This document shows, in pieces, positions 43,244 to 52,627 of a stretch of DNA of 64,000 nucleotides (position 1 is its first letter; every line of letters starts with the position of its first letter). The notes below the pieces were generated by a model. It saw only the letters and a list, made by a program, of their open reading frames with translations. It did no database searches and was not told the origin of the DNA. This DNA comes from Streptosporangium sp. NBC_01756 (lineage in GTDB: Bacteria; Actinomycetota; Actinomycetes; Streptosporangiales; Streptosporangiaceae), in the NCBI RefSeq assembly GCF_035917975.1, contig NZ_CP109130.1, positions 3,782,001 to 3,846,000 on the forward strand. The letters run 5' to 3'. The translations under genes were made by a program, and so were the position numbers.

Positions 43244-43272
43244 ACACCCGGTGGTCGTTGACCACCGGGTGT
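43244..43272 (-). terminator. Terminator of the DUF3073 gene
   Basis: A perfect 13-bp stem (ACACCCGGTGGTC with GACCACCGGGTGT, loop of three). On the minus strand it is followed by TTTCTCC, so it ends leftward transcripts. It may also stop the purFM message. Confidence 0.85.
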
Positions 43273-43299
43273 CCCGCTCACACTCAACCTGAAGCTCGC

Positions 43300-43533
43300 C
43301 TAACGGCGGCCGGACGCACCTTCGTCCGGTTTGTCACCAGAACCGAAGTCATCGGCGTAATCGGCATACCGATCCGCCAGCTCATCGTAGGCGTCGTTGG
43401 CGTCGTCATCGTGGTTGGAGTCATCTCTGACTCCGAGCTCGTCGCGAAGACGCTCAAGATCAGTGCCACCGCTGTTGTACTTCAGCTGGCGAGCAACCTT
43501 GACCTGCTTGGCCTTTGCTCGGCCGCGCCCCAT
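43300..43533 (-). CDS. DUF3073 protein
   Basis: A small basic-then-acidic protein of 77 residues starting MGRGRAKAKQVKVARQLKYNS, followed by TDLERLRDELG and an Asp-rich tail (YADYADDFGSGDKPDEG). This is the actinobacterial DUF3073 family, which has no known function; the basic start suggests nucleic-acid binding. GAGGGGG precedes the ATG at 43533. Its place between purM and valine dehydrogenase is commonly seen in actinomycetes. Confidence 0.92.
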   Translation of the reverse strand: MGRGRAKAKQVKVARQLKYNSGGTDLERLRDELGVRDDSNHDDDANDAYDELADRYADYADDFGSGDKPDEGASGRR

Positions 43534-43682
43534 TGGCTCGACCCCCTCGTGTGGGGTCGTGCCCGACCCCTCGTCGCTAACGCACCACCCACTGACGCCA
43601 CCTGACTTAGGCATCAGCTCTCGTTCGACTACAACCGTACCTGTTTTACGCCCGGCTCGGTACGCCGTATGGGCGTGAGGGG

Positions 43683-44786
43683 CTAGGCGCCTAGCCAAAT
43701 GCCCCTAATTCGCCCGACTTCCGACATTCTGCGCTCAGCTAGCCTATCGGCTGCGACAGCCGGGGGGACGCCATCCTCCGCCGCCGTGGCAAAAATCTTG
43801 AGAGTCGTGTCGTAGATCTGGGTCGCCTTTGCCTTGGCCCGCTCCATGTTGAACCCGCCGATCTCGTCCGCGACCTGGATGACGCCGCCGGAGTTGACCA
43901 CGTAGTCGGGCGCGTAGAGGATCCCGCGGTCGGCGAGCTCCTTCTCCACCCCCGGGTGGGCCAGCTGGTTGTTCGCCCCGCCGCAGACGATCGCGGCGCG
44001 CAGCCGGGCGACCGTGTCGTCGTCCAGCGCCCCGCCGAGCGCGCACGGCGCGTAGACGTCGATGTCGGCCGCAGTCAGCTCCCGCTGGTCGGCGACGACC
44101 TCGACGCCGGGGTGACGCCGCCGGACCCGCTCGACCGCCTGCTCGCTGACGTCGCAGATCACCACCTCGGCACCGTCCTCGACGAGATGGTCGACCAGCC
44201 GGTGACCCACCTTGCCCACACCCTCGACCCCGACCCGCCGACCACGCAGCACCGGTGCGCCATAGGCGTGCTCGGCCGCGGCCCGCATGCCCTGGAACAC
44301 GCCGTAGGCGGTCAGGATCGACGAGTCGCCCGCGCCGCCGTGGGCCACCGTGCGGCCGGTCACGTACGAGCTCTCACGGGCCACGATGTCCATGTCCTCG
44401 CTGTAGGTGCCCACGTCGCACGCGGTGAAGTAGCGGCCCCCCAGCGACTGCACGAACCGGCCGTAGGCGCGCAGCAGCGCCTCGCTCTTGTCCGTCGCCG
44501 GGTCGCCGATGATGACGGCCTTGCCACCGCCGAGGTCGAGCCCGGCCAGGGCGTTCTTGTAGGCCATCGCCCGGGAGAGGTTGAGCACGTCGGCCAGCGC
44601 CGCCTGCTCGCTCTCGTAGGGGTAGAACCTGGTGCCCCCGAGGCCTGGGCCGAGGGCGGTGTTGTAGATCGCGATGATCGCGTGGAGGCCGCTGCGCTCA
44701 TCGGAGCAGAAGACGACCTGCTCGTGTTTCGTCTGGCCGCTTGCGGGGCTGATGTCCTTGTGGGACAGCCCGAAGACGTCGGTCAC
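43683..44786 (-). CDS. vdh: Valine (branched-chain amino acid) dehydrogenase
   Basis: NAD-dependent oxidative deamination of valine/leucine-type amino acids, 367 residues (Streptomyces Vdh is about 364). The Glu/Leu/Phe/Val dehydrogenase signature is complete: [29 protein letters not shown] with the catalytic Lys, and the Rossmann dinucleotide loop GVEGVGKVG. The start GTG 44786 has GGGAG 8 bases upstream; the 31-codon longer frame lacks support. The ketoacids it forms feed branched-chain 2-oxoacid dehydrogenase, perhaps the E1-E2 operon at 21-24.6 kb. Confidence 0.93.
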   Translation of the reverse strand: MTDVFGLSHKDISPASGQTKHEQVVFCSDERSGLHAIIAIYNTALGPGLGGTRFYPYESEQAALADVLNLSRAMAYKNALAGLDLGGGKAVIIGDPATDKSEALLRAYGRFVQSLGGRYFTACDVGTYSEDMDIVARESSYVTGRTVAHGGAGDSSILTAYGVFQGMRAAAEHAYGAPVLRGRRVGVEGVGKVGHRLVDHLVEDGAEVVICDVSEQAVERVRRRHPGVEVVADQRELTAADIDVYAPCALGGALDDDTVARLRAAIVCGGANNQLAHPGVEKELADRGILYAPDYVVNSGGVIQVADEIGGFNMERAKAKATQIYDTTLKIFATAAEDGVPPAVAADRLAERRMSEVGRIRGIWLGA

Positions 44787-44984
44787 TGTGGTGACTCCCG
44801 GTCGTCCGGTCCGCCGCTCCGTCGCGGCGGAGATCACTATCAGCGTAACCACAACTTTGAGTGGATTGACGGAGGTCATGGCTGGTTCTCCGGTCTCGTG
44901 ACGCTCGGGACACGGCAGGCGTCACACCGGCCGTCACGTGGTCGATACCGGACAGCGACGGGTTCTTCGTGACACGATGCGGAC

Positions 44985-45842
44985 GTGCTGCCCTATGCCG
45001 CGTACCTCCGCGTCTATGAACCACTGACCGCGTTCACCCCGCCGGAACGCGTCTCGTGGGCCGCCTACGCCGAGACTGTCGACCGGCCCCGCCGCGCGAG
45101 CGCGCTCCACGCCGAGCACGGCGAGGCCGTCCGCCGCCTCCTGGGGGTTCCTCCCACCCCCGCACCCGCCCAGGAGAGCCCCAACGCCTATCTCAGGCGC
45201 GTGGAGGGCGTCCTCTACGTCTGCCCCTGGCAGAGCAGGCTGAGATCGTGGCTGGCCTTCTCGCGCTTCCGCGGGGCGACTCCGCAACGGCTGATGGAGC
45301 GGTTCGTGCCGACCTCCGTCGCCGAGCAGACGGCCGACGACTTCGACAGGTTCAAACGCCGTGGCGGCTCGGCCGCCCTGCGCACCCATATCCGGACCTC
45401 GACATGGCACGTTCCGACCTCGTGGTTCATCCCCTTCGACGGCAACGAGCGCTGGCTGGTCCTCGACGGGGCGGACACCCCGGAGGACGCGACCACCACG
45501 CGTAACCTGATCTACGTCACGTCCATGGCCCACGCCCGGCGCCGCAGCGCCCGCGCCCTGCAGATCGTCCGCAGGCACGTGGGCGCGGTCGCGGTGACCA
45601 CCGAGGTCGAGGACGTGGCGCGCTGGCTGGAGGAGTTTCATCCGCATTCGCTGGTGGAGCTCGACTACGGCGGCATCGTCCACCTCATGAACGACGAGAA
45701 GCTCCAGAGCGACCAGTCGGTGGCGGAGCTCGCGGCGGCTCTGACGGGTCTGGAAACCGGCGAGGAAGAGTTGGCCTTCGCCCTTTATAGGCGAGTTATC
45801 CTCCGCTGGCGCTCAATACAACTTCTCGAATCAGCAAACTGA
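44985..45842 (+). CDS. Conserved hypothetical protein upstream of bldC
   Basis: A protein of 285 residues starting MLPYAAYLRVYEPLTAF, without a known domain or membrane helix. Conserved-looking stretches are ARSWLAFSRFRG-like LRSWLAFSRFRG, RTSTWHVPTSWFIPFDGNERWL and EFHPHSLVELDYGGIVHL. It ends with a less GC-rich 60 bases. In Streptomyces a similar gene sits between vdh and bldC, as I recall, so it is probably conserved across actinomycetes. Function unknown. The GTG start lacks a strong ribosome site. Confidence 0.8.
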   Translation: MLPYAAYLRVYEPLTAFTPPERVSWAAYAETVDRPRRASALHAEHGEAVRRLLGVPPTPAPAQESPNAYLRRVEGVLYVCPWQSRLRSWLAFSRFRGATPQRLMERFVPTSVAEQTADDFDRFKRRGGSAALRTHIRTSTWHVPTSWFIPFDGNERWLVLDGADTPEDATTTRNLIYVTSMAHARRRSARALQIVRRHVGAVAVTTEVEDVARWLEEFHPHSLVELDYGGIVHLMNDEKLQSDQSVAELAAALTGLETGEEELAFALYRRVILRWRSIQLLESAN

Positions 45843-46161
45843 GTCGCAAATCATCCCTCTGACCTGCATAAGTAGTTCGGTCGATGACCGACGACACGTC
45901 TACGAACTGAGTAGTTTGCCGTTTTCGCTGCGATACCACGAAACGTGTCGCTAGAATCACCGAGCGTGACAACAACAGGTACACATGAGAGATGAGCCAC
46001 TCAAAGGCTCGCCAATCGCTCTACGTGGCTGTATGGTCACATCGGGTGATGCCGCATATGGCCCGAACAGCCGCACGCAAGGGGCCATAAGGGGACATCC
46101 GTGACAAGCGTCAAGTCGCAGGATCGCTGTCGCCGGTCCACATGGAGGAGAGGCCGCACAA
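45843..46161 (+). promoter_or_regulatory. Long AT-richer leader of bldC
   Basis: 319 bp with no gene. An inverted repeat ATGGCCC/GGGGCCAT spans about 46056-46089. GGAGGAGAGG lies 9 bases before the bldC start. Long leaders are typical of developmental regulators; promoter boxes are not assigned. Confidence 0.5.
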
Positions 46162-46365
46162 ATGTCAGCTCGTACACCCGAGGCAGAGCCGCTGCTCACC
46201 CCGGCGGAGGTCGCAACCATGTTCCGCGTCGATCCCAAGACCGTTACGCGGTGGGCGAAGGCCGGCAAGTTGACGTCCATCCGCACTCTGGGTGGGCACC
46301 GCCGCTACCGGGAGACCGAGGTTCGCGCGCTGCTCGCGGGGATTCCGCAACAGCGCTCTGAGTAA
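46162..46365 (+). CDS. bldC: BldC, small MerR-type developmental regulator
   Basis: A protein of 67 residues that is almost only a MerR-like winged helix: LLTPAEVATMFRVDPKTVTRWAKAGKL, SIRTLGGHRRY and RETEVRALLAG. In Streptomyces, BldC (68 residues) binds direct repeats cooperatively and holds back sporulation during vegetative growth. The near-identical length, the RTLGGHRRY wing and the neighbourhood (vdh upstream) make orthology very likely. A strong ribosome site and a hairpin terminator define a single-gene transcript. Confidence 0.95.
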   Translation: MSARTPEAEPLLTPAEVATMFRVDPKTVTRWAKAGKLTSIRTLGGHRRYRETEVRALLAGIPQQRSE

Positions 46366-46393
46366 GACGGGGACCTTCTAGGGGGAAACAAGC

Positions 46394-46416
46394 GCGCGCT
46401 CACCACGTGAGCGCGC
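46394..46416 (+). terminator. Terminator hairpin of bldC
   Basis: GCGCGCTCAC (46394-46403) pairs perfectly with GTGAGCGCGC (46407-46416) around three bases. No T run follows. Confidence 0.75.
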
Positions 46417-46514
46417 AAGCCATACGCGTTGTCTGTGGGGAGCGGCGTCGCCCGCCCGGCGCCGCCCCGGCACCGTTTCCGCATGGCCTCCGCCGTTCTT
46501 TCGGGCGCCCGGTC

Positions 46515-47213
46515 CTACGGCGTGTTCTCGTCGGTCAGGTCACCGAGGAGCTGCCCGGCCTGCGGATCGCGGTCCGCGGCCACCCGGAGCAGGGCCATCA
46601 TCTGGCCGACCAGCATGCCCTCGAGTTCCGCCCGATCGATGTCCCGGTGTTCCAGCCAGTCGAGGCCGGCCGTCTCGACCGACGCGATCCACGAACGCAG
46701 GGTGATGCGGAGCACGGGCCCGGGTTCATGGACCCTCATCTGCCTCATGACGAGGCGGAACAGGCGGTGCCGGACACTGTCGACGATCTCCCCGATCTCG
46801 CCGCTGCGGTTGGTGGGACCGCCCCTGAGCAGTGCGGCGAAGCCCGCCGCGCGCTCCTCGACGAAGTCGAAGTAACGTCCCAGCCCGGTGGCGAGCTCGT
46901 CGATCGGGCGGCCGCCCTCAAGAGGCCGGAGCCGCGCCTCCAGTTGTGCCGCGGCGCTCCTCAGTGCGGCGACGTAGAGTTCCTGCTTGCCACCGAAGTA
47001 GTGGTAGACCAGGGCCCGCGACGCTCCGGCGGCCGAGGCCACGTCGTCGATCGAGACACCCTCGGCATCCTGCTTGCTGAACAGCTCCAGAGCCGCCGCC
47101 ATGAGCTCCTCACGACGCTGGTCCACGCTGAGTCTGCGCCGCACCGGCCGCGTGCCCTCCGTAACGGGGTCGTCCTGTTTGGCCGCTCCGGATGTCGAAC
47201 CCACACTCCGCAC
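46515..47213 (-). CDS. TetR-family transcriptional regulator
   Basis: About 232 residues from GTG 47213. The HTH is VSIDDVASAAGASRALVYHYF, preceded by the basic RPVRRRLSVDQRREEL arm. The C-terminal part resembles the TetR_C_33-like group (FVEERAAGFAALLRGG). The frame is open to ATG 47318, but those 35 codons have non-coding third-base use and would reach the LacI ribosome site, so a later start (47213 or 47204) is preferred. It is divergent from the LacI gene. Target unknown. Confidence 0.82.
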   Translation of the reverse strand: MRSVGSTSGAAKQDDPVTEGTRPVRRRLSVDQRREELMAAALELFSKQDAEGVSIDDVASAAGASRALVYHYFGGKQELYVAALRSAAAQLEARLRPLEGGRPIDELATGLGRYFDFVEERAAGFAALLRGGPTNRSGEIGEIVDSVRHRLFRLVMRQMRVHEPGPVLRITLRSWIASVETAGLDWLEHRDIDRAELEGMLVGQMMALLRVAADRDPQAGQLLGDLTDENTP

Positions 47214-47339
47214 ACTATCGGAGTCGATCGCGGCGGCGATGTCGTCAAGATCGGAGTTCCCTTGGGCGGAAGCCGTACCCCATTCGGAACTCGATCGTTT
47301 TGAGTGACAGGTGCCCATCCACCATCCCGGGGGAGAGCC

Positions 47340-48425
47340 ATGTCAGGACCGCCGGTCAACACCACCGTCACCCGAAGCCGCCGATTCGCCGAGCCCGTCT
47401 CGCCGAACGATCCCGGCCCACGTCCGCGGCCCACGATCCGCAACGTGGCCGAGCGAGCCGGTGTCTCCAAATCACTGGTCTCGCTCGTGCTGCGCGGTTC
47501 ACCGCATGTGAGCGAGCACCGCCGGCAGGCCGTGCTCCAGGCGGCCAGAGAGCTCGGCTACCGGCCCAACGCCGTCGCACGCAGCCTGGTCGAAGGCCGC
47601 ACACATCTGGTCGGGGCGCTCGTCGCCGACCTGCACAACCCTTTCTACGCCGAATTCCTGGACGGCCTGCAGGAGAGCCTGCACGGCGACGGCCTCCGGC
47701 TTCTCATCGGCAACAGCCAGTGGGATCCGGCCTTCGAGGTGGAGGCGGTCGAAGCCTTCCTGGAACTACGGGTGGACGGTCTCGTCCTGCTCGGCATAGC
47801 GCCCACCAGCGAGACACTCATCGAGGCCACGGGCTACACGCCGACGGTCGTGGTGGGCGAGCGCGACATCGATCTCGGCGGGGTGGACATCGTCGCGGAC
47901 GACGACCAGCTGGGTGCCCGGCTGGCCATCGACCACCTCGTCTCCCTCGGCCACCGCAGGATCGCCCACATCGAGGGCACTCGCTCCTCATCCGGGCGGT
48001 TCCGCTGCGAGGGCTACCTGGTCGAGATGCGCAGGCACGCGCTGGCGCCGTACATCATGGTCGAGCAGGGCGACTGCACCGAGGAGAGCGGCGCGGCGGC
48101 GGCGCGGAGCCTGCTCACCCGTTTCCCCCGGCCCAGCGCGATCTTCGCCTCCAACGACGCGGTCGCCATGGGCGTGCTCTCCGCGGCGGCCGAGCTGGAC
48201 CTGCGGGTGCCCGAGGACCTCTCGGTGATCGGATACGACAACACGCACCTCTCGGGGGCCTCGGCGATCTCGCTGACCACCGTCGACCAGCCCCGCCGTG
48301 CCATGGGCCGCTCGGCCGCGGCCCTGCTCAGCGACCGGATCGGCGACCCCGGCAAGGCCTCGCGCCTGCGCCAGGTCGTCCCCGAACTCGTCGTACGGCG
48401 CAGCACGGGCCCCGCCAAGGACTGA
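47340..48425 (+). CDS. LacI-family transcriptional regulator
   Basis: A protein of 361 residues. After a 40-residue disordered start, the HTH TIRNVAERAGVSKSLVSLVLRG and hinge GYRPNAVARSLVEGRT are followed by a periplasmic-binding-protein-like ligand domain (LVGALVADLHNPFYAEFLDGL, VIGYDNTHLSG, TTVDQPRRAMG). The recognition helix has SKSLVSLV. It probably responds to a sugar or nucleoside. No transporter gene is adjacent. ATG 47340 has GGGGGAGAG upstream. Confidence 0.9.
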   Translation: MSGPPVNTTVTRSRRFAEPVSPNDPGPRPRPTIRNVAERAGVSKSLVSLVLRGSPHVSEHRRQAVLQAARELGYRPNAVARSLVEGRTHLVGALVADLHNPFYAEFLDGLQESLHGDGLRLLIGNSQWDPAFEVEAVEAFLELRVDGLVLLGIAPTSETLIEATGYTPTVVVGERDIDLGGVDIVADDDQLGARLAIDHLVSLGHRRIAHIEGTRSSSGRFRCEGYLVEMRRHALAPYIMVEQGDCTEESGAAAARSLLTRFPRPSAIFASNDAVAMGVLSAAAELDLRVPEDLSVIGYDNTHLSGASAISLTTVDQPRRAMGRSAAALLSDRIGDPGKASRLRQVVPELVVRRSTGPAKD

Positions 48426-48546
48426 GGGACCCGCCTGGAGCGTTGCACAATGCCCAGGCGGCCCCTAAGTCCTCGTCAAAACCAGGTCAACCATCGACGT
48501 GGCGGCAGAGTCCCGGTGTTGACTCCGGTCTGACGAGGGGGTAACG

Positions 48547-48795
48547 ATGCGTGATCCAGAACTGGTGTCATGCGCCCAGCGCGCGGCCGCCGAGCTTGAG
48601 CGGGCGTGGGCGCACTGGCGGGCCGCCCGGGGCCGGAACGGGGATGCCGGCGCCGAGTCCGTGGCGAGCTATGTGGCCCATTCGATCGACCACCCCTGGG
48701 GGCGTCCACGGGTGGTGCTGGGGCTGGACGCCGAGGACGCCAGGGAGCTCGCCTCCCTCCTGCAGAAGCTGGAGGCGGGGGAGCACGTCTGGTGA
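48547..48795 (+). CDS. Small hypothetical protein
   Basis: A soluble protein of 82 residues, Ala/Glu/Arg-rich, with two likely helices (ELVSCAQRAAAELERAWAHW and AEDARELASLLQKLEAGE) and a middle strand (PRVVLGLD). Codon use is typical. No family is recognised. It starts 121 bp after the LacI gene and 57 bp before the amidase gene. Confidence 0.65.
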   Translation: MRDPELVSCAQRAAAELERAWAHWRAARGRNGDAGAESVASYVAHSIDHPWGRPRVVLGLDAEDARELASLLQKLEAGEHVW

Positions 48796-48851
48796 CGACG
48801 GCCGGGTCACGTAGGTTGGTTGGTTGACGGACTCCTTCGAGGGGGATCAGC

Positions 48852-49727
48852 GTGACCAGCAAAGCATTCGTGGCGGCCCTTGCCCTGTGCGGCCTGAGCG
48901 TCGCGGCCTGCGGCGGCGCCGTGAACGGCACCACGGCGGACCCGGCACGGCACGGCGAGCCCGCCTCGCCTGCCGCCTCACCGGTCGCCTCACCGGCCGC
49001 TTCTCAGGCGACCCGGGTGGCCGCGACCGCCACGCCCGCCCCATCGGCCGGCCGGAGTGTGCCGGCCGGACCGCTGCGCGGCAAGGTCGTGGTCATCGAC
49101 CCGGGCCACAACGGGCTCAACTACAGATACCCCTCGAAGATCAACAAACTGGTCGACGTCCTGACCCAGCGCAAGGCCTGCGACACCACCGGCACCGCCA
49201 CCGACAGCGGTTACAGCGAGGCGGCCTTCACCTGGGACGTCTCCCAGCGCCTGGCCAAGATCCTCAAAGCGCGGGGAGCCACAGTGAAGCTGACCAGGAC
49301 CGACAACTCCGGCGTGGGTCCGTGCATCACCCAGCGCGCGGCGATCGGCAACAAGGCCAAGGCGGACGCGGCGATCTCGATCCACGCCGACGGTGCGCCC
49401 GCGGCCGGCCACGGCTTCCATGTGATCATGCCGAAGAAGATCGGCGGACCGGTGGACCCGGTGGTCGGGCAATCCAGGGAGCTCGGCATCGACGTCCGCA
49501 ACTCCGTCAGATCCGTCGCCGGCCTGCCGTACTCCACCTACATCGGCAACAAGGCCCTGGACTTCCGCGACGACCTCGGCGGGCTGAACCTCTCCACGGT
49601 TCCCAAGGTCTTCATCGAGTCCGGCAACATGCGCAACCCGGGTGACGCGGCCAAGTTCCGGTCGCCGGCGTTCCGCCAGAAGCTGGCGCTCGGCATCGCC
49701 GACGGGATGCAGACCTACCTGAAGTGA
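48852..49727 (+). CDS. N-acetylmuramoyl-L-alanine amidase lipoprotein (Amidase_3)
   Basis: Cell-wall hydrolase of 291 residues that cuts the bond between MurNAc and the stem peptide. Lipobox VAAC with Cys20, then an Ala/Pro/Thr linker to about residue 72. The catalytic domain has the zinc ligands in VVIDPGHNG (His), YSEAAF (Glu) and ISIHADG (His), and the catalytic Glu in FIESGNMRN. It is anchored outside the membrane by lipid. GTG 48852 is preceded by GGGGGA. The next gene, GH20, could act on released amino sugars. Confidence 0.92.
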   Translation: MTSKAFVAALALCGLSVAACGGAVNGTTADPARHGEPASPAASPVASPAASQATRVAATATPAPSAGRSVPAGPLRGKVVVIDPGHNGLNYRYPSKINKLVDVLTQRKACDTTGTATDSGYSEAAFTWDVSQRLAKILKARGATVKLTRTDNSGVGPCITQRAAIGNKAKADAAISIHADGAPAAGHGFHVIMPKKIGGPVDPVVGQSRELGIDVRNSVRSVAGLPYSTYIGNKALDFRDDLGGLNLSTVPKVFIESGNMRNPGDAAKFRSPAFRQKLALGIADGMQTYLK

Positions 49728-49762
49728 TGCGTGGTCTGACCCGACTTGGCATGATCTGAGGC

Positions 49763-51403
49763 ATGACTGACCTGCTGCCGTATCCTGCCGTCGTCGAGTC
49801 TGCCCATGGTTCCTTCACGCTCTCCCCCGGCGCCTCCGTCTCCGGTCCCGCCGACCTGGTGGACGGGGTACGGCCGGCCCTGGCCGTCCTCGACCTGCGG
49901 CCCGTGGAGACGGGGGCGGGGGCGGTCGTGGTGGAGCGGGACGCGTCACTGGGTGCGGAGGCCTACACGCTGGAGGTGACCGCCGAGGGCGTGCGGATCA
50001 CCGCCGGGGACCGTGCCGGGGCGTTCTACGCGGGTCAGACCCTGCGGCAGCTCCTGCCCGACGGGGCGTTCCGGACCGTCGGGAGAGCCGGCTGGACCGT
50101 CCCGTGCGGCCGGGTGGAGGACGCTCCGCGCTTCTCCTGGCGCGGCGTGCACCTGGACGTGGCACGGCACTTCATGCCCAAGCGCGAGGTGCTCCGGATG
50201 ATCGACATCATGGCCGTGCACAAGCTGAACCGGCTCCACCTGCACCTGGTCGACGACCAGGGATGGCGGGTCGAGAGCCGGGTCGCCCCCAGGCTGCACC
50301 AGGTGGCCTCCCACCGGCCGCGTACGATCACCAGCCCCCGTGGGGCGGACCCGGTCTACGACGAGGTGCCGCACGGCGGCTACTACACGCTGGACGACCT
50401 CGCCGAGATCGCCGCCTACGCCCGCATCCGGGCGGTGACTGTCGTGCCCGAGATCGACGTACCGGGACACGCCTCGGCGATCCTGGCGGCCTACCCCGCT
50501 CTCGACGCGCGGGCCACCGGCGGCCGGGAACCCGAGCCGTTCGGCGTGCTGGACCGCTGGGGCATCTCCCCCGCGATCCTGTCCCCGCTCCCTCCGACGA
50601 TCGACTTCCTGACCGCGGTGCTCGACGAGCTGCTCGGCGCGCTGGGTGAGACGCCGTACGTGCACATCGGCGGGGACGAGTGCGTGCTCGACGACTGGGC
50701 CGCCGCACCGGAGATCGTCGCGTTCCAGGAGGAGCTCGGGCTGGCGGGCCCGAGCGACCTGCACGCCTGGTTCCTGCGCCGGCTGGCGGACGTGCTCGCC
50801 GAGCGGGGCAGCCGGGCGGTCGTCTGGGACGAGGCCTTCGTCAGCGGCATGCTGCGGCCCGACACCGTCGTGATGCCGTGGCGCGGGACGGGGGTGGCCC
50901 TGCGTGCGGCCGAGGCCGGACACGACGTCGTGCAGACCCCGGTCTTCCCGCTCTACTTCGACTACGCCGAGGCCGCCTCGGCGCAGGAGCCGCGCGCCAT
51001 CGGCGACGCGACCACCGTGCCGGACGTCGCCGCCTTCGACCCGGCGCCGGAGTCCTGGACCGCCGAACAGCGTGCGCGCGTGCTGGGGGCGCAGTTCCAG
51101 CTCTGGAGCGAGTATCTGCCCGACGGCCGGGCGGTGGACTACCGGGCCTGGCCCCGGGGCTGCGCGCTGGCCGAGGTCGCCTGGTCGGGCTCGGCCCGCC
51201 CCGGATTCGCCGCCCGACTCGAAGGGCACCTGGGCCGCCTGGACGCGCTGGGGGTGGAGTATCGCCCCACCACCGGGCCGCACCCCTGGCAGCGGGGCGG
51301 CGGCAGGCGCGGCCACCGCCCCGGTGCCGTCGATGTGCAGGCGGTCATGGAGCGCCTGGAGAAGCTGACCCGGCTCGCGGACTCGACCCGGCCGAGCCTG
51401 TGA
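49763..51403 (+). CDS. Beta-N-acetylhexosaminidase (GH20)
   Basis: A family 20 glycosidase of 546 residues that removes terminal GlcNAc/GalNAc with substrate-assisted catalysis. N-terminal alpha/beta domain (residues 1-120), then the TIM barrel from RFSWRGVHLDVARHFM. The catalytic Asp-Glu pair is in YVHIGGDECVLDDW, and the histidine loop VPEIDVPGHASAILAAYP is typical. No signal peptide is seen, so it is cytoplasmic or leaves by another route; a role in recycling of wall or chitin fragments is plausible. Confidence 0.92.
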   Translation: MTDLLPYPAVVESAHGSFTLSPGASVSGPADLVDGVRPALAVLDLRPVETGAGAVVVERDASLGAEAYTLEVTAEGVRITAGDRAGAFYAGQTLRQLLPDGAFRTVGRAGWTVPCGRVEDAPRFSWRGVHLDVARHFMPKREVLRMIDIMAVHKLNRLHLHLVDDQGWRVESRVAPRLHQVASHRPRTITSPRGADPVYDEVPHGGYYTLDDLAEIAAYARIRAVTVVPEIDVPGHASAILAAYPALDARATGGREPEPFGVLDRWGISPAILSPLPPTIDFLTAVLDELLGALGETPYVHIGGDECVLDDWAAAPEIVAFQEELGLAGPSDLHAWFLRRLADVLAERGSRAVVWDEAFVSGMLRPDTVVMPWRGTGVALRAAEAGHDVVQTPVFPLYFDYAEAASAQEPRAIGDATTVPDVAAFDPAPESWTAEQRARVLGAQFQLWSEYLPDGRAVDYRAWPRGCALAEVAWSGSARPGFAARLEGHLGRLDALGVEYRPTTGPHPWQRGGGRRGHRPGAVDVQAVMERLEKLTRLADSTRPSL

Positions 51404-51452
51404 CGCTCCGTCCGGCGTGGCGGTGGTGAATCACCGGCGCACGCGAAACGTG

Positions 51453-51481
51453 GGGTGACGGCAGGCGGCGGCCCGTCACCC
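51453..51481. terminator. Hairpin between the convergent GH20 and pyrD genes
   Basis: GGGTGACGG (51453-51461) pairs with CCGTCACCC (51473-51481). It can serve both strands. Confidence 0.65.
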
Positions 51482-51495
51482 GCACGGGGTGGCAC

Positions 51496-52563
51496 TCAGG
51501 TCGCGGTGCGGCCGATGATCTCGCGCAGCTCGGTGGCGCCGTGGCGGCGGAGCCGCCGCGACAGCCCGCGATGGATGCGGTGGGCCCACAGGGGGCCCTC
51601 GTAGATCAGCGCGCTGTAGCCCTGGACCAGGGTGGCGCCGGCGAGCAGGCGCTCCCAGACGTCGTCCACGTTCTCGACGCCGCCGACGGAGACGAGCACC
51701 AGGCGGTCGCCCACCCGGGCGCGCAGCCTGCGCAGCACCTGCAGCGAGCGGGCCTTCAGCGGGCGTCCCGACAGACCGCCGGCCTCGGTGCTGGAGACGC
51801 TCTCACGGCTGATCGTGGTGTTGGTCGCGATGATGCCGTCGAGCCCGAGCTCCAGGGCCAGGTCGGCGACCGCGTCCACGTCGTCGTCGGCCAGGTCGGG
51901 TGCGATCTTGACCAGTAGCGGGGTCCGCCTGGGGGTGCCGTCGGCGACCTCCTTGACCGCTTCGAGCAGGGGGCGCAGGAGATCGACCGCCTGGAGGGCG
52001 CGCAGGCCGGGAGTGTTCGGCGAGCTGACGTTGACGACCAGGTAGTCGGCCAGCGGCGCCAGCTCCCTGGCACTGGCCACATAGTCCTGGACGGCCTCCG
52101 ACTCGGGCACGACCTTGGTCTTGCCGATGTTGACGCCGACCACCGCCGGAACGCCGCGGGGCCTGGCCAGCGCCCGGGCCGCGGCGCTCGCCCCGGCGTT
52201 GTTGAAGCCCATCCGGTTGATGATCGCCCGGTCCCCGACGAGGCGGAACAGCCGGGGTCTGGCATTGCCGGGCTGGGCGTGCGCGGTGACCGTGCCGACC
52301 TCGACGTGGCTGAAGCCGAGTGCGGACATGGCCTCCACACAGCCGGCGTCCTTGTCGAAGCCCGCCGCCAGCCCGAACGGGCCGGGGAAGTGCACGCCGA
52401 AGGCCTGCACGCGCAGCGCGGGGTCGCGCGGCGCGAGGCGGCGGTGGACGAGCCGCTTGACCACGGGCGTCACCGAGAGGAGGCGGAGCGCGCCGAGCGT
52501 CAGATGGTGCACATCCTCCGCGTCGAAGCGGCTGAGAACCTGCGTGAACACGAATCGATACAT
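51496..52563 (-). CDS. pyrD: Dihydroorotate dehydrogenase, class 2
   Basis: FMN enzyme of pyrimidine synthesis (dihydroorotate to orotate, electrons to quinone), 355 residues. The N-terminal amphipathic helix [21 protein letters not shown] is the membrane/quinone arm of class 2. [14 protein letters not shown] and NRMGFNN bind FMN and substrate. The catalytic Ser is in [25 protein letters not shown] and [15 protein letters not shown] are phosphate-binding pieces. ATG 52563 is used. It stands alone, not in a pyr operon. Confidence 0.95.
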   Translation of the reverse strand: MYRFVFTQVLSRFDAEDVHHLTLGALRLLSVTPVVKRLVHRRLAPRDPALRVQAFGVHFPGPFGLAAGFDKDAGCVEAMSALGFSHVEVGTVTAHAQPGNARPRLFRLVGDRAIINRMGFNNAGASAAARALARPRGVPAVVGVNIGKTKVVPESEAVQDYVASARELAPLADYLVVNVSSPNTPGLRALQAVDLLRPLLEAVKEVADGTPRRTPLLVKIAPDLADDDVDAVADLALELGLDGIIATNTTISRESVSSTEAGGLSGRPLKARSLQVLRRLRARVGDRLVLVSVGGVENVDDVWERLLAGATLVQGYSALIYEGPLWAHRIHRGLSRRLRRHGATELREIIGRTAT

Positions 52564-52627
52564 CACCGATCAGGTTAGTCCCCCGGCGGAGCGGGGCTCG
52601 CGCCGGCCGTCCGCGGCGGGAGCGCGC